Position numbers and translations under genes: made by a program
Shown here: one piece after another, positions 22,890 through 27,224 of the stretch
How the letters are laid out: every line of letters begins with the position of its first letter
How positions within the stretch are numbered: the first letter of the stretch is position 1
NCBI GenBank assembly: GCA_964452575.1
Contig: CAYVMN010000031.1
Span: 1-27,224, forward strand
Reading direction: 5' to 3'
Length of the DNA: 27,224 bases
DNA from: CAYVMN01 sp964452575
GTDB lineage: Bacteria; Desulfobacterota; DSM-4660; Desulfatiglandales; Desulfatiglandaceae
Notes under the pieces: generated by a model
What the model was told of the DNA's origin: nothing
The model's database searches: none
What the model saw: only the letters and a program-made list of their open reading frames with translations

Positions 22890-23705
22890 TTACCAGTAAA
22901 TGTACCCTTCTATCTGGTAGACAGGATCCATTGGAAATGGCACCGGATTGTTCTCCAGGACTCTGAAAACTGCCATGGCCGCGATTACGCTGTCAAGGGC
23001 GTCCCCGTCTTTATTGGCTATGATTTTTTCTCTTAATGGAGACTGGTCGATTTGAACTGACCCTGCCCTCTGTACCTCTTTCAAGATCCGAAGCCGGTTC
23101 CTTTTATGGACTTCACTGCAAGCCTTGTAGGGGAGCCCCTTAAGCCCCAGGCTTCTCAAAGTGGAGGCCGGACAGACTTCAAGAATCCATGGTTTGTCAG
23201 CAACAGGCTCATGAAAAGGAAAAACGCAGGCGCTCTTGTCTCGGACAAGAGGCCTGAGAACCTCATTAATACCATGATATGTCTGCTTGAAGATCCTCAA
23301 ATTATAAGGGGAGAAAGGGGCGCGGCTTTCAATATCCGCCATCCGCTTGAGTTCTTGTCTATCTCCTGCCTGGCGACAGGCCTCGCGGAATGCTTCTGGA
23401 CTCTCGTAGCTCTCCGGGAATGCCGAGACAAACTCTTCCCAGGAATTCTCTTCCACCAGGGAAGCTGGCAATCCAAACGGGAAATCGAGACCGAAGGCTG
23501 CGTTTGGGCTCGACTCGATCAGCTTCACCAAGGCGGCCAGGCATGGCAGGAGTCCATTTCCCAGATTCAGTAACTCCCTGCCTCTGAAGCATTCCGCTAT
23601 GAGCAAACCCCCGTCCTTATTGATGCCTTTCGCGATCCAGATCTTGTTCCCGGCATCTTGTGAACCGCTGAAGTCAATACCGTATATGGCTTTAACTTCC
23701 CGCAT
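22890..23705 (-). CDS. DUF429 family protein
   Basis: A 271-aa protein of the DUF429 family (RNase H-like fold, function unknown). Recognisable conserved points are GIDFSGSQDAG near the N-terminus, AAFGLDFPFGLP (about 71-82), ILEVCPASTLRSLGL (about 175-190) and the acidic DALDSVIAAMAVF (about 236-248), where the Asp residues could form an RNase H-like metal site. It is soluble, without signal peptide. The ATG at 23705 has no strong ribosome binding site. It follows leuB on the same strand after 109 bp, so it may be read from the leu operon, but no functional link to leucine synthesis is known to me. Confidence 0.82.
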   Translation of the reverse strand: MREVKAIYGIDFSGSQDAGNKIWIAKGINKDGGLLIAECFRGRELLNLGNGLLPCLAALVKLIESSPNAAFGLDFPFGLPASLVEENSWEEFVSAFPESYESPEAFREACRQAGDRQELKRMADIESRAPFSPYNLRIFKQTYHGINEVLRPLVRDKSACVFPFHEPVADKPWILEVCPASTLRSLGLKGLPYKACSEVHKRNRLRILKEVQRAGSVQIDQSPLREKIIANKDGDALDSVIAAMAVFRVLENNPVPFPMDPVYQIEGYIYW

Positions 23706-23814
23706 CGGCCATCATCATGGCCTTTCCCCGGCTCCCTTTATGGCTGCCCCAAGAGATGATAGGGGGTTAAGGGGCGGACTTCACGATTCGTGTAAGGAAC
23801 GGGTTGCCAAGGTC

Positions 23815-24876
23815 TCAGGCCAGATAGCCCACCACGAGATCCCCCACCTCCGTGGTGGCGTACCCCATTTTCCCTGCATCAAGTCTTTTCAGCTTCTCCT
23901 TCACGACCCACTTGATTGCCCCCAGAAGCCCCGCGGCGGCAGACCCTTCCCCTAAATGATCGAGCATCATCTGGCAGGCCACTATGGCCGCCAGGGGATT
24001 TATCTGCCCCAGCCCGGCGTACTTGGGCGCCGATCCCCCCATGGGTTCGAACATGGCCGTGCCTTCTGGGTTGATGTTCCCTCCGGCTGCAATGCCCAAT
24101 CCCCCCTGGATTATTGCTCCGATGTCTGTGATAATGTCTCCGAACAGATTGCTGGTCACAATGACATCGTATTGTTCCGGGTTCTTGATCATCCACATGC
24201 AGAGGGCGTCCACATGCTGGTAGTTGATGGTGATATCCGGATAGGTCTCATGAAGTTCCTGAAATACCCTGTACCACAGGTCTGATTCGTAGATCAGGAC
24301 ATTGGTCTTTGCGCAGAGGGTAAGTCGCTTCTTCCCTCCTCTCCGTCTGCAATATTCATAGGCATAGCGGATGCACCGTTCGACCCCTTTGCGTGTATTG
24401 ACAGACTCCTGAATGGCGATCTCATCGGGGGTCCCTTTTTTGAAAAAGCCACCACCCCCTGCATAGATCCCTTCGGAATTCTCCCTCACCACCACGAAGT
24501 CTATATCCTCCGGACCTTTGTCCTTGAGAGGGGTGTCAACCCCTGGAAATAGCACCACAGGCCGGAGGTTGATGTAGAGATCCAGTTCAAAGCGCAACTT
24601 CAGAAGGATCTCCCTTTCCAAGATCCCGGGCCTTACATCCGGGTGGCCGATGGCCCCCAGGAATATGGCGTCCATGGTCTTCAATTGCATCATCTCAGGT
24701 TCCGGCAACAAGGCCCCATCTCTTAGGTATCGCTCTCCACCCAAATCAAGGGTCTCGAATTGAAGATCAAGGTCAAATCGTTTCGAAATCGCCTTCAGGG
24801 CCTTTAGGCCCTCGGCTACCACCTCCGGTCCAGTCCCATCGCCTGGGATCACCGCAATATGATAAGACCTCTTCAT
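23815..24876 (-). CDS. leuB: 3-isopropylmalate dehydrogenase (isocitrate/isopropylmalate dehydrogenase family)
   Basis: A 353-aa NAD-dependent beta-decarboxylating dehydrogenase. N-terminal IAVIPGDGTGPEVV (7-20) binds the substrate and cofactor; the arginine-rich segment is LYINLRPVVLF, followed by VVRENSEGIYAGGGG (129-143). Active-site residues include Lys190 (CAKTNVL), Asp223 (HVDALCMWM), Asp247 and Asp251 (NLFGDIITD), and the adenine pocket reads EPMGGSAPKYAGLG. In the leucine pathway it converts 3-isopropylmalate to 2-oxoisocaproate. The ENSEG motif and adenine pocket look nearer archaeal LeuB or tartrate/homoisocitrate-type enzymes than E. coli LeuB, but the neighbours leuC, leuD and leuA support leuB. 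ATG 24876 has GGGAGG four bases upstream; ATG 24888 (four residues longer) is possible. Confidence 0.9.
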   Translation of the reverse strand: MKRSYHIAVIPGDGTGPEVVAEGLKALKAISKRFDLDLQFETLDLGGERYLRDGALLPEPEMMQLKTMDAIFLGAIGHPDVRPGILEREILLKLRFELDLYINLRPVVLFPGVDTPLKDKGPEDIDFVVVRENSEGIYAGGGGFFKKGTPDEIAIQESVNTRKGVERCIRYAYEYCRRRGGKKRLTLCAKTNVLIYESDLWYRVFQELHETYPDITINYQHVDALCMWMIKNPEQYDVIVTSNLFGDIITDIGAIIQGGLGIAAGGNINPEGTAMFEPMGGSAPKYAGLGQINPLAAIVACQMMLDHLGEGSAAAGLLGAIKWVVKEKLKRLDAGKMGYATTEVGDLVVGYLA

Positions 24877-24924
24877 AGATCCTCCCATGGACTAGCCCTC
24901 ATCCCATGATCGCCTCTGAACTCG

Positions 24925-25440
24925 TCACTCCCTCTCGAGATCTTTTGCCTCGAACTGTGATTTTTTCAGGTACTTCACAAGGCCGCCCGCACTCAGGGTA
25001 TCGCGCATAAAGTCCGGAATGGGCCTTGCAAAGAAACGTCGGCCCCCGGATACCTCCACAATCGTCCCCAATGACAGATCGATAGAGAGTCGATCTCCTT
25101 CATTTACCTGTTCGGGCACCTCTTCTGATTCCAGAACAGGGAGGCCGATATTGCAGGCATTTCGATAAAAGATCCTGGCAAAGCTCTTAGCGATGATGGC
25201 CCCTATCCCGGCCCCTTTCATGGCCCACGGCGCCTGTTCCCTGGAAGAACCGCAGCCAAAGTTGACACCTGCCACAGCAATATCTCCTGCCTCCACCTCC
25301 TTGACAAATTCGGGCCTTACATCGACAAAGCAATGTTGCGCCAGTTCGTGTTCATCCGATACATTAAGGTACCTTGCGGGGATAATCACATCAGTATCCA
25401 CATGATCTCCAAACTTCCACACCCGTCCTTCAATTTTCAT
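24925..25440 (-). CDS. leuD: 3-isopropylmalate dehydratase small subunit
   Basis: A 171-aa swivel-domain subunit. The start MKIEGRVWKFGDHVDTDVII (1-20) and PARYLN are typical of the archaeal-type LeuD/HacB group; the swivel motif is NFGCGSSREQAPWAMKGAG (60-78), followed by IIAKSFARIFYRNACNIGLP. With LeuC it isomerises 2-isopropylmalate and 3-isopropylmalate. The short length (not about 200 aa) distinguishes it from E. coli LeuD. The frame extends to 25473, but the ATG at 25440 gives the conserved start. It lies 48 bp before leuB and 115 bp after leuC. Confidence 0.94.
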   Translation of the reverse strand: MKIEGRVWKFGDHVDTDVIIPARYLNVSDEHELAQHCFVDVRPEFVKEVEAGDIAVAGVNFGCGSSREQAPWAMKGAGIGAIIAKSFARIFYRNACNIGLPVLESEEVPEQVNEGDRLSIDLSLGTIVEVSGGRRFFARPIPDFMRDTLSAGGLVKYLKKSQFEAKDLERE

Positions 25441-25555
25441 TCCTTCATTAACCTCCGGAAGGCCGCCCTCCAACAGGAAGTTTGAAGGCGCCTCTTTTGA
25501 TCCCCTCTCACCCCTGAGCCCATTCTCTTAGAAGTTCGAGAACACTGGTTCTTAG

Positions 25556-26815
25556 CTAAAGCTGCTCCGGTGACGCAATATGCCCCTTCACCGCAGACGC
25601 GGCCGCCACCACCGGACTTGCCAGATAGATCTCGCTCTTGGGATGCCCCATACGGCCCACAAAGTTCCGATTGCTCGTCGAGAGGGCGCGTTCTCCTTCT
25701 GCCAGGATCCCCAGATGTCCCCCGAGGCACGGACCGCAACAGGGAGGGCCAATAACAGCCCCCGCGTCAACAAAAATTTCAATAATACCCTCCCTTATGG
25801 CCTCCCTGTAAATCCACGGAGACCCGGGAATAACGATAAACCGGGTACCCTTTGCCACCTTTCGGCCATCCAAGAGGCAGGCCGCCTCCCGCAAGTCTTC
25901 CAGACGCCCATTCGTGCACGATCCCAAGAAAACCTGGTCCAGTGGAACCGAATCCACCTCTGATATGGGCTTCACATGATCGGGCGAATGGGGCAGGGCC
26001 ACTTGCGGTTCCATATCATCTACCCTAACCCTGATCTCTCGGTCGTAGGTTGCCCCTGGATCACTGCACAAAAAAATACCCGGCCGCTCAGATCGACCCT
26101 CCATGTAAGTCCTGGTGATCTCATCCGGTTCAAAGATGCCGTTCTTGGCCCCCGCTTCCACGGCCATATTGGCCATGGTAAAGCGGTGGGCCATAGAAAG
26201 CTGCTCAATTACCCCTCCGGTAAATTCCAGGGAACGGAACACGGCCCCCGCGACACCCAGCATGCCAAGTGTGCAAAGGATAAGATCCTTCCCCCCTACC
26301 CAGGAGCGGAGCTTTCCCTCGTAGACGAGCCTTATTGTTTCGGGGACCTTGAGCCATGTCTTGCCCGTTGCCAGGATCGCCCCAAGATCGGTGCTACCCA
26401 CCCCCGCTGAAAACGCGCCCAGGGCCCCATAAGTGCAGGTATGGCTGTCGGCCCCGATCACGAGATCCCCGGGGGAGATAAGACCTTTCTCCGGCAGGAT
26501 GACGTGCTCGATACCCGTTTCGCCCAATTCAAAAAAATGCCTGATCCGGTGCTTCCGGGCAAACTCCCTTGACACCTTCACCTGCTGTGCCGACTCGATG
26601 TCCTTGTTGGGAACAAAATGATCTGGCACAAGGGCGATCTTTTCTCGATCAAACACCTCCCGGGCCCCAAGTTCATGAAATACATTGATGGCGAGGGGAG
26701 CTGTAATGTCATTGGCCAAGGCCAAGTCCACGCTAACCTGGACCAGTTCACCAGGGCTTACCGCATCCCTTCCGGCATGTGCTGCCAGGATCTTTTCGGT
26801 TATTGTCATGGGCAT
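25556..26815 (-). CDS. leuC: 3-isopropylmalate dehydratase large subunit, archaeal type
   Basis: A 419-aa aconitase-superfamily subunit, the length of the archaeal-type LeuC rather than the roughly 470 aa of E. coli LeuC. Conserved segments are MTITEKILAAHAGRD (3-17), DHFVPNKDIESA (65-76), GADSHTCTYGALGAFSAGVG (121-140) and FLGSCTNGR. The three [4Fe-4S] ligands are Cys300, Cys360 and Cys363 (PPCCGPCLGG). The same family includes homoaconitases and 2,3-dimethylmalate dehydratase, but gene order supports LeuC. The ATG at 26815 has AGAGGA upstream; the frame extends to 26854 without a better start. It begins 41 bp after the leuA stop. Confidence 0.93.
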   Translation of the reverse strand: MPMTITEKILAAHAGRDAVSPGELVQVSVDLALANDITAPLAINVFHELGAREVFDREKIALVPDHFVPNKDIESAQQVKVSREFARKHRIRHFFELGETGIEHVILPEKGLISPGDLVIGADSHTCTYGALGAFSAGVGSTDLGAILATGKTWLKVPETIRLVYEGKLRSWVGGKDLILCTLGMLGVAGAVFRSLEFTGGVIEQLSMAHRFTMANMAVEAGAKNGIFEPDEITRTYMEGRSERPGIFLCSDPGATYDREIRVRVDDMEPQVALPHSPDHVKPISEVDSVPLDQVFLGSCTNGRLEDLREAACLLDGRKVAKGTRFIVIPGSPWIYREAIREGIIEIFVDAGAVIGPPCCGPCLGGHLGILAEGERALSTSNRNFVGRMGHPKSEIYLASPVVAAASAVKGHIASPEQL

Positions 26816-26856
26816 CTGCGATGATCCTCTTTTCTCATTCCATCTTTGAGACAAGA

Positions 26857-27224
26857 CTAATCTATCTCTTCATGAAATATAGTTTCACTCGGAGACAACT
26901 TGGGGTTCTTTTTCATATATTCTAACCGATTCAACCCGTTGATATAGGCCTTGGCGCTGGCGGTGATAATATCCGGATCAGCGCCCTTACCTAAGGCCAC
27001 CAAACCGTTTTCCTGGAGCCGAACCGTCACCTCACCCTGGGCATCCATCCCGCCGGTGATCGCATTTACCGAAAAACGCATCAGCTTTGATTTGCTTCCC
27101 GTCATTTTGGCGATGGTATTGAAGGCTGCATCAATAGGTCCCACCCCGAAACCGGCGTTCTGTGCCTCGTTTCCCCTGATCTTGAGCTTGACCGTTGCCG
27201 TGGGAACCGCAACCGTGCCGCTCA
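26857..27224 (-). CDS. leuA: 2-isopropylmalate synthase, C-terminal regulatory domain (5' part outside window)
   Basis: The frame stays open to the right edge of the window, so only the last 121 or so codons are seen. They form a LeuA dimer/regulatory domain: ATVKLKIRGNEAQNAGFGVG, then PIDAAFNTIAK, GGMDAQGEVTVRL, ALGKGADPDIITASAKAYIN and GLNRLEYMKKN, ending IFHEEID. In 2-isopropylmalate synthase this domain binds leucine for feedback inhibition; citramalate synthases carry a similar domain, so CimA is an alternative. The downstream leuC, leuD, leuB order favours LeuA. The GTG at 27144 is internal, not a start. It is the first gene of the leftward leu operon within the window. Confidence 0.88.
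   Translation of the reverse strand, partial: SGTVAVPTATVKLKIRGNEAQNAGFGVGPIDAAFNTIAKMTGSKSKLMRFSVNAITGGMDAQGEVTVRLQENGLVALGKGADPDIITASAKAYINGLNRLEYMKKNPKLSPSETIFHEEID

Overview
The window looks like a stretch of chromosome from an anaerobic bacterium, most likely a Desulfobacterota-type sulfate reducer or syntroph. The reasons are the gene content: a tungsten-type aldehyde ferredoxin oxidoreductase (AOR) with its own sulfur-carrier genes, an FadH/Old Yellow Enzyme-type iron-sulfur flavoenzyme, an NDP-forming acyl-CoA synthetase subunit, a GlcD/HdrD-like oxidase pair, a cysteine-rich PAS histidine kinase and archaeal-type leucine genes. This placement is inferred from content, not from a database comparison.

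Layout. At 1-655, the 3' part of a phage/island-type tyrosine integrase runs up to the 3' end of an initiator tRNA-fMet gene, so the left edge is probably the end of an integrated element whose body lies outside the window. From 772 to 4964 a leftward operon encodes an M24 (Xaa-Pro-type) peptidase, XerD, an unrecognised 197-aa protein and a PAS histidine kinase. An acyl-CoA synthetase alpha subunit (5274-6668, +) meets an MFS transporter (6643-7875, -) tail to tail with a 26-bp overlap. A nitroreductase (8147-8677) follows a consensus-like promoter.

From 8759 to 12165 lies a cofactor/enzyme module: a HesA/ThiF-like E1 enzyme and two beta-grasp sulfur-carrier-like proteins in a tight leftward operon, divergent from an AOR-family enzyme. 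One carrier ends in Gly-Gly-Gly; the other has no terminal Gly-Gly and carries a basic tail. This is the most interesting system in the window.

From 12236 to 18040 almost everything reads leftward: an FadH-like flavoenzyme, a possible 49-aa ORF, an O6-alkylguanine-DNA methyltransferase, a VOC protein, an orphan response regulator, a methyltransferase remnant, a hotdog thioesterase, a thiamine-binding (MTH1187/YqgV-type) protein and an ADP-ribosylglycohydrolase.

From 18363 to 22876 the rightward genes are an ATC-hydrolase-family protein, a beta-hydroxyacid dehydrogenase and the glcD/glcF-type pair, with one leftward cupin between them. With the divergent FadH-like enzyme they look like an anaerobic catabolic neighbourhood for hydroxy acids or CoA-linked acids, but the substrate cannot be read from the sequence. 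The right end (22890-27224, all -) holds leuA (C-terminal part only), leuC, leuD and leuB in biosynthetic order, followed by a DUF429 gene.

No CRISPR array, rRNA gene, insertion sequence or replication origin was seen. Where a strong ribosome binding site sits in front of an internal ATG, that start was preferred over a longer reading frame.
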